Source: an uncultured Faecalibacterium sp.
GTDB lineage: Bacteria > Bacillota > Clostridia > Oscillospirales > Ruminococcaceae
DNA: 10,400 nucleotides
Assembly: GCA_934539245.1 (NCBI GenBank)
Contig: CAKTCK010000058.1
Location: 1 to 10,400 of the forward strand
Direction of reading: 5' to 3'
Shown here: piece after piece, positions 1 through 6,616 of the stretch
Position numbering within the stretch: the first letter of the stretch is position 1
Layout of the letters: the number at the start of each line of letters is the position of its first letter
Program-made: the position numbers and the translations under genes
The notes under the pieces: model-generated
Seen by the model: the letters and a program-made list of their open reading frames with translations, nothing else
What the model was told of the DNA's origin: nothing
Database searches by the model: none

Positions 1-62
1 TCAAGGGCTTCCTGCTGAGCTTTCAGAAGTCATTCTTTTGTCTCAGCGCTTGGCGCTCAAGT

Positions 63-91
63 ATAATACCACACACCGCTGCACTTGTCAA
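63..91 (-). promoter_or_regulatory. Leftward sigma-A promoter for a gene beyond the left edge
   Basis: Read on the minus strand there is a perfect -35 TTGACA (86-91), a 17-base spacer and a -10 TATTAT (63-68). Transcription would start near position 56 and run off the left edge. A small palindrome, AGCGC-TTG-GCGCT (45-57), lies right at the expected start site and could be an operator or the first hairpin of the transcript. The gene it serves lies outside the window and cannot be named. Confidence 0.7.
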
Positions 92-137
92 CACTTTTTG
101 ACATCTTTTTTCTAATTTCTTTGCGGAGGGGTTAACG

Positions 138-201
138 CCCTCAGTCAAAGCCTGACGGCTTTGCCAGCTCCCTCGGGGAGGGAGCCTCTGGCGCAGCCAG
201 A
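138..201 (+). repeat. Two-hairpin intergenic repeat, copy A
   Basis: This element starts with CCCTC, followed by a GTCA-containing imperfect stem (GTCAAAGCC / GGCTTTG), then AGCTCCCTC and its complement GAGGGAGC around a short loop. It shares order and core words with copies at 251-294 and 2804-2851. A further hairpin, TCTGGC-GCA-GCCAGA (187-201), is attached on the right. GAGGG at 126-130 could pair with the opening CCCTC. The hairpin lacks a T-run, so it is not an obvious terminator. Confidence 0.6.
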
Positions 202-250
202 AGGTCACTCATTACTTTTGATACTATAACAATAAGGCTAACGGCGTGCG

Positions 251-294
251 CCCTCTCCGTCACCTGCGGTGACAGCTCTCCCAAAGGGAGAGCC
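251..294 (+). repeat. Two-hairpin intergenic repeat, copy B
   Basis: This is the cleanest copy of the family. After CCCTCTC come two perfect stems: GTCACC-TGC-GGTGAC (259-273) and GCTCTCCC-AAA-GGGAGAGC (275-293), joined by a single A. No T-run follows, so it probably does not terminate transcription. It lies in the same orientation as copies A and C. Repeats of this kind recall REP/BIME-like elements; that they are a genome-wide family is inference from three copies in one window. Confidence 0.7.
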
Positions 295-299
295 AAGAG

Positions 300-477
300 C
301 ACTGCCGAAAACTTTGCACTCCAGCCCTATATTATTACATTATATAGGCAGAGCGAAGTCCGACCGGGTATAGACTACGGCTTATATTACCCGCCGGAAA
401 AGGCACTGTGCTGTCAAGACTTTCCGTGCGAAATTTTGTCCCGAAAAGTATCTGCTATTTTTGGCGATTGCTACAAA
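300..477. other. Gene-free stretch with AT-rich inverted repeats
   Basis: No reading frame here has a plausible ribosome binding site. Two inverted repeats are visible: CCTATAT (326-332) with ATATAGG (342-348), and CGGGTA (365-370) with TACCCG (388-393), the latter with three further outer pairs (360-362 with 395-397) across small bulges. Neither is followed by a T-run. The stretch may be decayed sequence left between the leftward gene and nrdD. I assign no function. Confidence 0.4.
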
Positions 478-493
478 ACGCAAAATATAGTGG
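478..493 (+). promoter_or_regulatory. NrdR box 1 upstream of nrdD
   Basis: The 16 bases ACGCAAAATATAGTGG match the known NrdR box consensus (acaCwATATaTwGtgt) at 13 positions. NrdR is the zinc-finger/ATP-cone repressor that controls ribonucleotide reductase genes, normally through two boxes about 31-32 bases apart start to start. The next candidate box begins exactly 32 bases downstream, and both sit at the nrdD promoter. The sequence match is observed; binding by NrdR is inferred, since nrdR itself is not in this window. Confidence 0.65.
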
Positions 494-501
494 TATTTTA
501 C

Positions 502-529
502 TTGACTTGCCACTAGATAATGATAAAAT
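502..529 (+). promoter_or_regulatory. nrdD promoter with extended -10
   Basis: The -35 is TTGACT (502-507), followed by 16 bases and the -10 TAAAAT (524-529), which is preceded by TGA, giving an extended -10. The start of transcription would be near 535-537, about 95 bases before the nrdD start codon. NrdR-like boxes lie immediately upstream and across it. Confidence 0.65.
510..525 (+). promoter_or_regulatory. NrdR box 2, overlapping the nrdD promoter
   Basis: This weaker box, CCACTAGATAATGATA, matches the NrdR consensus at 10 of 16 positions. It lies between the -35 and -10 elements and touches the -10. Its start is 32 bases from box 1, leaving a 16-base gap, which is the spacing reported for tandem NrdR sites. 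On its own the match would not be convincing; the spacing and the downstream nrdD gene carry the call. Confidence 0.5.
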
Positions 530-557
530 AGAGCTACATTCAGTTTGTTGGATATCG

Positions 558-609
558 TTGTGCGCAAACGGGTATCTCTTATGGTAAGAGGTACCCGTTC
601 ACAATGCGC
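558..609 (+). promoter_or_regulatory. nrdD leader RNA hairpin
   Basis: AACGGGTA-T-CTCTTA (567-581) pairs with TAAGAG-G-TACCCGTT (585-599) around a three-base loop: 15 pairs including one T-G wobble. Two outer extensions compete: GCGCA (562-566) with TGCGC (605-609), or TTGTG (558-562) with CACAA (600-604). The structure ends only about eight bases before the ribosome binding site AAGGAGG (618-624). There is no T-run, so it is not a terminator. A role in mRNA stability or translation control is inference. Confidence 0.55.
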
Positions 610-631
610 CCATATAGAAGGAGGAGAACCG

Positions 632-2803
632 ATGAAGATCATCAAACGTAACGGTGCAGAAGTTCCTTTTGATATTACCAAGATCATCACCGCCGTTACC
701 AAAGCCAGCGATTCCGTGGGCGGTCAGGCTCGCCTGAGCCGGGAGCAGATCACCCAGATCGCCGCAGCCGTTACCGATCAGTGCCAGCAGCTCAACCGCG
801 CGATCAGCGTGGAAGAAGTGCAGGATCTGGTGGAGAACCAGCTGATGGATATTCAGGCGCATGATGTGGCACGGCACTATATCACCTACCGCTACGTCCA
901 GAGCCTGAAGCGCCAGACCAACACCACCGATGAGCGCATCCTGAGCCTGATCGAGTGCCAGAACGAAGAAGTCAAGCAGGAGAACGCCAACAAGAACCCC
1001 ACCGTCAACAGCGTGCAGCGCGACTATATGGCCGGCGAGATCTCCAAGGACCTGACTGCCCGTCTGCTGCTGGACCCGGAGATCGTAAAGGCACATCAGG
1101 AGGGTCTGATCCACTTCCACGATTCCGACTACTTTGCCCAGCACATGCACAACTGCGATCTGGTGAATCTGGAGGATATGCTGCAGAACGGTACCGTCAT
1201 CTCCGGCACCTATATCGAGAAACCGCACAGCTTCTCCACCGCCTGCAACATTGCCACCCAGATCATTGCACAGGTGGCATCCAACCAGTACGGCGGTCAG
1301 AGCATCAGCCTGACCCATCTGGCTCCCTTTGTGGACGTCTCCCGCAAGAAGATCGCCGCCGAGGTGGAGCTGGAGATGAAAGGACTGGACGTTTCTGCCG
1401 AGCGCAAGAAGGAGATCGTGGAGCGCCGTCTGCGCAACGAGATCAACCGCGGCGTGCAGACCATCCAGTATCAGGTGGTCACCCTTATGACCACCAACGG
1501 TCAGGCCCCCTTCATTACCGTGTTCATGTATCTGGGCGAGGCACGCAACCCGCAGGAAAAGGCCGACCTTGCCATCATCATTGAGGAGACCATCCGGCAG
1601 CGCTATCAGGGCGTGAAGAACGAGGCCGGCGTGTGGATCACCCCCGCCTTCCCCAAGCTGATCTATGTGCTGGAAGAGGACAACATCCGCCCCGGCACCC
1701 CCTATTACTACCTGACCGAGCTGGCTGCCAAGTGCACTGCCAAGCGCATGGTGCCGGACTATATCTCGGAAAAGAAGATGCTGGAGCTCAAGGTGGACAA
1801 GAACGGCGAGGGCCACTGCTACACCTGCATGGGCTGCCGCAGCTTCCTGACCCCCTATGTGGACCCCGAGACCGGCAAGCCCAAGTATTATGGCCGCTTC
1901 AATCAGGGCGTGGTCACCATCAATCTGGTAGATGTTGCCCTGAGCTCTGACGGTAACTTTGAAAAGTTCTGGAAGATCTTTGACGAGCGTCTGGCGCTGT
2001 GCCACCGTGCTTTGCAGGCACGCCATCAGCGGCTGATGGGCACCCCCAGCGATGCTGCCCCCATCCTGTGGCAGTACGGTGCACTGGCTCGCCTGAAGAA
2101 GGGTGAAAAGATCGACAAGCTGCTGTTCGGCGGCTACTCCACCATCAGTCTGGGCTATGCCGGCCTGTACGAGTGCGTGAAGTATATGACCGGCAAGAGC
2201 CACACCGATGCCGGTGCCAAGCCCTTTGCCCTGAGCGTGATGCAGCACATGAACGACAAGTGCAACGAGTGGAAGAAGGCCGAGAACATGGACTACTCCC
2301 TCTACGGCACCCCGCTGGAATCCACCACCTACAAGTTCGCCAAGTGCCTGCAAAAGCGCTTTGGCATCGTGGAGGGCATTACGGACAAGAACTATATCAC
2401 CAACAGCTACCACGTCCATGTCTCTGAGCCCATCGATGCCTTTACCAAGCTGAAATTCGAGGCCGACTTCCAGCGTCTGTCCCCGGGCGGTGCCATCAGC
2501 TATGTGGAAGTGCCCAATATGCAGGACAATCTGGAAGCCGTCATGAGCGTGCTGCAATTCATCTACGACAACATCATGTACGCCGAGTTGAACACCAAGT
2601 CCGACTACTGTCAGGTATGCGGCTATGATGGCGAGATCAAGATCGTGGAGGACGACGGCAAGCTGGTATGGGAGTGCCCCAAGTGCGGCAACCGCGACCA
2701 GAACAAGCTGAACGTCGCCCGCCGCACCTGCGGTTATATCGGCACCCAGTTCTGGAATCAGGGACGCACGCAGGAGATCAAGGACCGCGTGCTGCATCTG
2801 TAA
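632..2803 (+). CDS. nrdD: Anaerobic (class III) ribonucleoside-triphosphate reductase
   Basis: NrdD reduces ribonucleoside triphosphates to deoxy forms in the cytoplasm without oxygen, using a glycyl radical installed by NrdG and, in studied enzymes, formate as reductant. The 723-residue protein is full length. Residues 1-92 form an ATP-cone (KRNGAEVPFD), the allosteric activity site. C175 in HMHNC and C402 in CMGCRSF fit the conserved active-site cysteines, with C402 the likely thiyl-radical residue. Near the C-terminus C660, C663, C682 and C685 form the zinc site, and RRTCGYIG carries the radical glycine, G701. The ATG at 632 is chosen because AAGGAGG ends seven bases before it. The frame stays open back to a TTG at 545, but that has no ribosome binding site. 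nrdG follows after 69 bases. Control by NrdR is likely from the boxes upstream. Identification is very secure. Confidence 0.98.
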   Translation: MKIIKRNGAEVPFDITKIITAVTKASDSVGGQARLSREQITQIAAAVTDQCQQLNRAISVEEVQDLVENQLMDIQAHDVARHYITYRYVQSLKRQTNTTDERILSLIECQNEEVKQENANKNPTVNSVQRDYMAGEISKDLTARLLLDPEIVKAHQEGLIHFHDSDYFAQHMHNCDLVNLEDMLQNGTVISGTYIEKPHSFSTACNIATQIIAQVASNQYGGQSISLTHLAPFVDVSRKKIAAEVELEMKGLDVSAERKKEIVERRLRNEINRGVQTIQYQVVTLMTTNGQAPFITVFMYLGEARNPQEKADLAIIIEETIRQRYQGVKNEAGVWITPAFPKLIYVLEEDNIRPGTPYYYLTELAAKCTAKRMVPDYISEKKMLELKVDKNGEGHCYTCMGCRSFLTPYVDPETGKPKYYGRFNQGVVTINLVDVALSSDGNFEKFWKIFDERLALCHRALQARHQRLMGTPSDAAPILWQYGALARLKKGEKIDKLLFGGYSTISLGYAGLYECVKYMTGKSHTDAGAKPFALSVMQHMNDKCNEWKKAENMDYSLYGTPLESTTYKFAKCLQKRFGIVEGITDKNYITNSYHVHVSEPIDAFTKLKFEADFQRLSPGGAISYVEVPNMQDNLEAVMSVLQFIYDNIMYAELNTKSDYCQVCGYDGEIKIVEDDGKLVWECPKCGNRDQNKLNVARRTCGYIGTQFWNQGRTQEIKDRVLHL

Positions 2804-2851
2804 CCCTCTCAGTCAACGCTTCGCATTGACAGCTCCCCCGAGAGGGGGAGC
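2804..2851 (+). repeat. Two-hairpin intergenic repeat, copy C
   Basis: This copy begins directly after the nrdD stop codon. CCCTCTCAGTCAA is followed by a first stem, GTCAA (2812-2816) with TTGAC (2826-2830), then a single A and a second perfect stem, GCTCCCCC-GAGA-GGGGGAGC (2832-2851). It matches copy B in order and wording (CCCTCTC-GTCA-TGACAGCTC). Unlike A and B it runs into a T-tract, so here the element doubles as a terminator. Confidence 0.7.
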
Positions 2852-2857
2852 TTTTTA
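2831..2857 (+). terminator. Terminator-like hairpin between nrdD and nrdG
   Basis: A nine-pair GC-rich stem, AGCTCCCCC with GGGGGAGCT around GAGA, is followed by TTTTTATAT, the form of an intrinsic terminator. It lies between two genes whose products are needed together, and I see no promoter between it and nrdG. It therefore probably terminates only part of the transcripts, giving less activase than reductase. That last point is inference. Confidence 0.6.
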
Positions 2858-2872
2858 TATGGAGTTTTATCT

Positions 2873-3430
2873 ATGAACTACGCAAACATCAAGTATTATG
2901 ATATCGCCAACGGCCCCGGCGTGCGCACCAGCGTTTTTGTGTCCGGCTGCCGCCACCACTGCCCGGGCTGCTTCAACGCCGTGGCATGGGATTTTGATTA
3001 CGGGCAGCCCTTTGATAAGACCGTGCGCAATGAGGTATTCGCCTCCTGCCAGCCGGACTATATCGCCGGGCTTTCCCTGCTGGGCGGCGAACCCTTTGAG
3101 CCGGAGAATCAGCGGGAGCTGCTGCCCTTTGTGCGCAACTTCAAGGCGCTGTACCCCGCCAAAACGGTGTGGTGCTACTCCGGCTACACTTGGGAGCAGC
3201 TTACCGGCACAGAGCCCAGCCCCGCGCGGTGCGAGGTGACCGACGAGCTTCTGGCACTGCTGGATGTGCTGGTGGACGGCAGATTCGTGCAGGCCGAGCA
3301 CGACATCTCCCTGCGCTTCCGCGGCAGCCGCAACCAGCGCCTGCTGGACGTACCCAAGTCCCTTGCCGCCGGGCAGCCCGTGTGGTGGGAGGACGAAAAG
3401 GTGTTCGCCACCCATACCATGGAACGGTAA
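2873..3430 (+). CDS. nrdG: Anaerobic ribonucleotide reductase activating protein (radical SAM)
   Basis: NrdG is the cytoplasmic radical-SAM activase that uses a [4Fe-4S] cluster and S-adenosylmethionine to create the glycyl radical on NrdD. In this 185-residue protein the cluster motif CxxxCxxC is C26, C30 and C33 (GCRHHCPGCF). It is preceded by the family's N-terminal NGPGVRTSVFVSGC and followed by LLGGEPF (residues 69-75), the SAM-binding GGE motif. The ATG at 2873 has GGAG eight bases upstream. The length is in the usual range for NrdG or slightly above. It lies directly downstream of nrdD in the same direction, the normal arrangement, with the copy C hairpin between them. Expression probably depends on read-through from nrdD. 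Identification is secure. Confidence 0.96.
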   Translation: MNYANIKYYDIANGPGVRTSVFVSGCRHHCPGCFNAVAWDFDYGQPFDKTVRNEVFASCQPDYIAGLSLLGGEPFEPENQRELLPFVRNFKALYPAKTVWCYSGYTWEQLTGTEPSPARCEVTDELLALLDVLVDGRFVQAEHDISLRFRGSRNQRLLDVPKSLAAGQPVWWEDEKVFATHTMER

Positions 3431-3448
3431 ACCCCTCTCGTGAAAATA

Positions 3449-3480
3449 CGTTTGTCGCGGCCCGCAGGCCGCGACAAACG
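3449..3480. repeat. Perfect 14-bp inverted repeat downstream of nrdG
   Basis: CGTTTGTCGCGGCC (3449-3462) pairs perfectly with GGCCGCGACAAACG (3467-3480) around the loop CGCA. Neither side has a clear T-run, so it is not a standard intrinsic terminator, although it could block 3' exonucleases or help termination. It does not share the layout of the A/B/C repeats. About 70 bases of gene-free sequence with only weak overlapping stems separate it from the recQ/nrdG terminator. Confidence 0.7.
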
Positions 3481-3552
3481 CTCTATTAAAAATAATTCTT
3501 CCGCTGAATATGGCCAAAGCAACGCGGAGGCCATTCGAAATCGTCCCACATC

Positions 3553-3596
3553 AAAAGAAGCCGCTGCTCGGTCTGTGCAGCGGCTTCTTTTCTTTC
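3553..3596. terminator. Bidirectional terminator between nrdG and recQ
   Basis: AAAAGAAGCCGCTGC (3553-3567) pairs perfectly with GCAGCGGCTTCTTTT (3577-3591) around a nine-base loop. On the plus strand it continues TTTTCTTTC, and on the minus strand the stem itself ends in a T-rich arm. It lies immediately after the recQ stop codon (minus strand) and downstream of nrdG, so it can serve both convergent genes. Confidence 0.85.
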
Positions 3597-5171
3597 TCAC
3601 TCCCGGCTGCCCACGGCGTCCTCGATGACGCGCAGGAAGGCGTTGCCGTAGCGGGCGGCTTTCTTTTCGCCCACGCCGCTGATGTTCAGCAGCTCGTCGA
3701 CGCTCATGGGCTTTTTCTCTGCCATCTCCCGCAGGGTGGCATCGTTGAACACCATAAAGGCGGGCAGGTTCTGCTTGCCTGCCAAGCGCTTGCGCACCGC
3801 ATACAGGGCGTTGAGCAGCTTTTCGTCCGCCTCGCTCAAGCTGCCCGCGGCAGGCTTTGCGCGGCGGGGCTTTTCCAGCCGGTCGGCGCTCTGGGCGGCG
3901 CGGCGGCGGGCGTACTCCACCTGCAGCTGGGCTTCCTGCTCGGCAGCAAGGCAGCAGGAGCAGTTGCCGCACTTTTTGGGCGCAGCCTCCCCGAAGTATT
4001 GCAGCAGAAAGCCGCGCAGACAGTGCTGGGTGGTGGAGTAGAAGGTCATGTACTTGAGCCGCTCCTCTGCCTTGCGGGCGGCTTCGGCCTTTACATCCGC
4101 AGGCAGACCGTTATCGGCTTCCCGCTCCTTGTCGATGAAAAAGCGGATGGTGCGCACATCCGTGCCGGAATACAGCAGGGTGCACCGGGCGGGCTGACCA
4201 TCGCGCCCGGCGCGTCCGGCCTCCTGATAATAGCTTTCCAGGTCCTTGGGCATATTATAATGGATGACGAACCGCACATTGGGCTTGTCGATACCCATAC
4301 CAAAGGCGTTGGTGGCCACCATCACCTGTACCCTGTCGTAGAGAAAATCGTCCTGATTCTGCCGCCGGGTGTCCGCATCCAGTTTGGCGTGGTAAGCCGC
4401 CGCCCGGATGCTGCGGCTCTGCAGCAGCTGCACCGTCTCATCCACCTGCCGGGTGGTGCTGCAATACACGATGCCCGCGTTATTGCCCTCCTTGAGCACC
4501 AGTTCCAGCAGCTCCTTGGGCTTCTGGCTGGGCAGCGCCCGCCGGGTCTCAAAGTACAGGTTGGGGCGGTCGAAGCTGGTAGTCACCTCGTAGGGGTTCT
4601 GTAATGCCAGATGGGTGCGGATATCCTCCCGCACATGGGCGGTGGCGGTGGCAGTGAATGCGCCGATGACCGGGCGGCTGGGCAGGCTGTCCACAAATGC
4701 CTTGATGCGCAGATAACTGGGGCGGAAGTCCTGTCCCCACTGGCTGATGCAGTGCGCCTCGTCCACCGTGACCATGCTGATCTGCCGCTCCTGCGCAAAC
4801 CGCTGGAAGCCCGGCATCTCCAGCCGCTCCGGCGCCACATAGATGATCTTGTACCAGCCCTCCCGGGCGCGGTGCAGCATCAGCGCCTTCTGGTTATCGG
4901 TCAGGCTGTTGTTCAGAAAAGCCGCCGCCACGCCCGCCTGCACCAGCGCTCCCACCTGATCCTTCATCAGGCTGACCAACGGAGACACCACAATGGTAAT
5001 ACCCGGCAACAGCAGCGCCGGCACCTGATAGCAGATGGATTTGCCCGCGCCGGTGGGCATGACCGCCAGCACATCCTGCCCTGCCAGCAGGCGGCTGACG
5101 ATCTCCTCCTGCCCGGGGCGGAAGCTATCATAGCCGAAAACTTTTTTCAGGATACTGTGCGGGTTTTCCAT
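3597..5171 (-). CDS. recQ: ATP-dependent DNA helicase RecQ, apparently lacking the winged helix
   Basis: RecQ is a 3'-5' superfamily 2 helicase acting in recombination and fork repair. In this 524-residue protein the two RecA-like domains span about 1-340. Visible are Walker A MPTGAGKS (38-45), the DEAH box (137-140), the aromatic-rich loop after it (CISQWGQDFR), FTATAT (172-177) and motif VI QEAGRAGRDG (316-325). A four-cysteine zinc site follows (C384, C401, C404, C407). An HRDC domain occupies about 447-520, with the helix-hairpin-helix-like SGVGEKKAARYG. Between zinc site and HRDC are only about 40 charged, Ala/Arg-rich residues, where typical RecQ has a winged-helix domain of about 100 residues. 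The ATG at 5171 is preferred over the in-frame TTG at 5240 because GGAGG lies five bases upstream and the likely -10 falls inside the longer frame. The gene is convergent with nrdG and divergent from the glycosyltransferase. Confidence 0.94.
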   Translation of the reverse strand: MENPHSILKKVFGYDSFRPGQEEIVSRLLAGQDVLAVMPTGAGKSICYQVPALLLPGITIVVSPLVSLMKDQVGALVQAGVAAAFLNNSLTDNQKALMLHRAREGWYKIIYVAPERLEMPGFQRFAQERQISMVTVDEAHCISQWGQDFRPSYLRIKAFVDSLPSRPVIGAFTATATAHVREDIRTHLALQNPYEVTTSFDRPNLYFETRRALPSQKPKELLELVLKEGNNAGIVYCSTTRQVDETVQLLQSRSIRAAAYHAKLDADTRRQNQDDFLYDRVQVMVATNAFGMGIDKPNVRFVIHYNMPKDLESYYQEAGRAGRDGQPARCTLLYSGTDVRTIRFFIDKEREADNGLPADVKAEAARKAEERLKYMTFYSTTQHCLRGFLLQYFGEAAPKKCGNCSCCLAAEQEAQLQVEYARRRAAQSADRLEKPRRAKPAAGSLSEADEKLLNALYAVRKRLAGKQNLPAFMVFNDATLREMAEKKPMSVDELLNISGVGEKKAARYGNAFLRVIEDAVGSRE

Positions 5172-5228
5172 GGTTTCCTCCGTTATATAAGTAGGTGCGC
5201 TGACGCGCAGAACGCTCAAAACCTTATC

Positions 5229-5257
5229 AGTATACCACAAAACCGATACTTTTGGCA
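5229..5257 (-). promoter_or_regulatory. recQ promoter
   Basis: On the minus strand the -10 TATACT (5229-5234) is preceded by TGG, an extended -10, with a weak -35 TGCCAA (5252-5257) 17 bases upstream. Transcription would begin near 5222, giving a leader of about 50 bases that contains a TGCGC-GTCA-GCGCA hairpin (5196-5209) before GGAGG (5177-5181). Confidence 0.55.
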
Positions 5258-5316
5258 GAAAAAAGCGTCACTTTGCGTAAAAATGTGCAATAACCACTCT
5301 TTCTGCCCGGGAAGGA

Positions 5317-5345
5317 TAGCTTTTCAGGCGCGAAAATGCTATAAT
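5317..5345 (+). promoter_or_regulatory. Glycosyltransferase promoter (extended -10)
   Basis: A perfect -10 TATAAT (5340-5345) is preceded by TGC, making an extended -10; the -35 position (TAGCTT, 5317-5322) is poor. Transcription would start near 5352. The leader includes a stem CATGCC (5361-5366) with GGCATG (5383-5388), then the ribosome binding site AAAGGAG (5404-5410). Confidence 0.6.
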
Positions 5346-5420
5346 AAAAACACATATCTCCATGCCACCCCGCAGACTGCCCGGCATGGACCATGCAACG
5401 TAAAAAGGAGCATTTATAAT

Positions 5421-6449
5421 ATGCAGCAGAAACTTATTACTTTTGCCGTGCCCTGCTACAATTCGGCAGCCTATATGCGTCACTGCATCGAAACGCTGCT
5501 GACCGCAGGCGAGCAGGCCGAGATCATTCTGGTGGACGACGGTTCCGTCAAGGATGATACCCCCGCCATCTGCGACGAGTACGCCGCAAAGTACCCCACC
5601 ATCGTCAAGGCCATTCATCAGGAGAACGGCGGCCACGGCGAGGGTGTCAATCAGGGCATCCGCAATGCCACCGGCCTGTACTACAAGGTCGTGGACAGCG
5701 ATGACTGGCTGGACACCGACGCCCTGAAAAAGGTGCTGGAGCGCCTGACTACGCTGGTTGCCCGCGGCACCGCACCGGATCTGATGATCTGCAACTATGT
5801 GTACGAGCACGTGGAGGACGGCACCAGCCATACCGTGCGCTACACCAACGTGTTCCCACAGAACCGCCTGTTCGACTGGGTGCACGTCCGGCACTTCCGC
5901 CCGGATCAGAACTTACTGATGCACTCGGTCATGTACCGCACCGAGGTGCTGCGTCAGTGCGGCATGGTGCTGCCCAAGCACACCTTCTATGTGGACAACA
6001 TCTTTGTGTACCAGCCCCTGCCCTACGTCAAGAGCATGTACTATATGGATCTGGATCTGTACCGTTACTTCATCGGCCGCGCCGACCAGAGCGTGAACGA
6101 GAGCGTGATGATCGGCCGTGTGGACCAGCAGCTGCGGGTCACAAAGCACATGATCGACTGTCAGGATCTGGACGCACTCAAAGACCAGAAGCGTCTGCGC
6201 GCCTACATGGTGCACTATCTGTCGGTGATGATGGCAGTCAGCGACATCTTCCTGCTGCTGGACGGCAGCGCCGAGGCGCACGCCAAAAAGGCTGAGCTGT
6301 GGCAGTACCTCAAGGATCACGTTACCCCCGGCGTCTACCGCGCCGTGCGCGTGAACCTTGGCGGCATGACCGACCTGCGCTTCCCCGGCGGCGACAAGGT
6401 GGTCATTTCCACCTACCGCCAGCTGCGCAAGATCTTCAAGTTCAACTAA
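5421..6449 (+). CDS. Family 2 glycosyltransferase
   Basis: The 342-residue protein has the GT-A fold signature of family 2 glycosyltransferases, which move a sugar from a nucleotide-sugar donor to an acceptor. The N-terminus LITFAVPCYNSAAYMRHCI is the usual first strand and helix. VDDGS (38-42) binds the nucleotide, GEGVNQGIRNATG follows, and DSDDW (92-96) carries the metal-binding DxD-type acidic cluster. There is no signal peptide or clear membrane segment, so it is probably a cytoplasmic or membrane-associated enzyme making cell-surface polysaccharide or glycolipid. Donor and acceptor cannot be told from sequence. AAAGGAG lies ten bases before the ATG at 5421. It has its own promoter and terminator and no other sugar genes beside it, so it appears to be a single-gene unit rather than part of a capsule cluster. 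Confidence 0.9.
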   Translation: MQQKLITFAVPCYNSAAYMRHCIETLLTAGEQAEIILVDDGSVKDDTPAICDEYAAKYPTIVKAIHQENGGHGEGVNQGIRNATGLYYKVVDSDDWLDTDALKKVLERLTTLVARGTAPDLMICNYVYEHVEDGTSHTVRYTNVFPQNRLFDWVHVRHFRPDQNLLMHSVMYRTEVLRQCGMVLPKHTFYVDNIFVYQPLPYVKSMYYMDLDLYRYFIGRADQSVNESVMIGRVDQQLRVTKHMIDCQDLDALKDQKRLRAYMVHYLSVMMAVSDIFLLLDGSAEAHAKKAELWQYLKDHVTPGVYRAVRVNLGGMTDLRFPGGDKVVISTYRQLRKIFKFN

Positions 6450-6468
6450 GAGCATCATTTTAAATTTC

Positions 6469-6510
6469 GGGATAGCGGAACGCCTGCGGGTGTTCCGCTA
6501 TCCCTTTTTT
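6469..6510 (+). terminator. Intrinsic terminator after the glycosyltransferase
   Basis: A perfect 13-pair stem, GGGATAGCGGAAC (6469-6481) with GTTCCGCTATCCC (6492-6504), is followed by six Ts. It lies 20 bases after the stop codon. Confidence 0.92.
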
Positions 6511-6616
6511 CGGCTGGGGTGCAAAGGGAAACGGCAGTCGAACTGCCTGTATCCCGTCCTTTATCGTTCTGTTTCTGTCTTTTCGTTTCAAAATCTGTAC
6601 GAAACGCGCAGGATGG

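Noticed and set aside
1..33. Ten-codon minus-strand frame ([10 protein letters not shown]) just after the left-edge promoter
   Set aside because: It has no Shine-Dalgarno sequence and is too short to judge; the TGA coincides with the window edge by chance.
545..631. N-terminal extension of nrdD from TTG 545 or ATG 581
   Set aside because: Neither has a ribosome binding site, 545 lies within about ten bases of the predicted transcription start, and the extension would run through the leader hairpin. NrdD proteins normally begin at the ATP-cone, as from 632.
599..2797. 732-codon open frame antisense to nrdD
   Set aside because: It is a shadow of a GC-rich gene: composition is Val/Leu/His/Gly-rich with no domain, no ribosome binding site, and the opposite strand is a certain nrdD.
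3431..3446. Possible fourth copy of the CCCTCTC repeat after nrdG
   Set aside because: Only the first few bases (CCCTCTCGTGA) resemble the repeat; neither of the two diagnostic stems follows.
3510..4604. 364-codon plus-strand frame opposite recQ
   Set aside because: No domain or ribosome binding site; it overlaps the terminator and conserved RecQ motifs on the other strand.
4611..5420. Long in-frame N-terminal extension of the glycosyltransferase running antisense through recQ
   Set aside because: The glycosyltransferase has a good ribosome binding site and promoter just before 5421, and the extension lies over recQ coding sequence and the recQ promoter.
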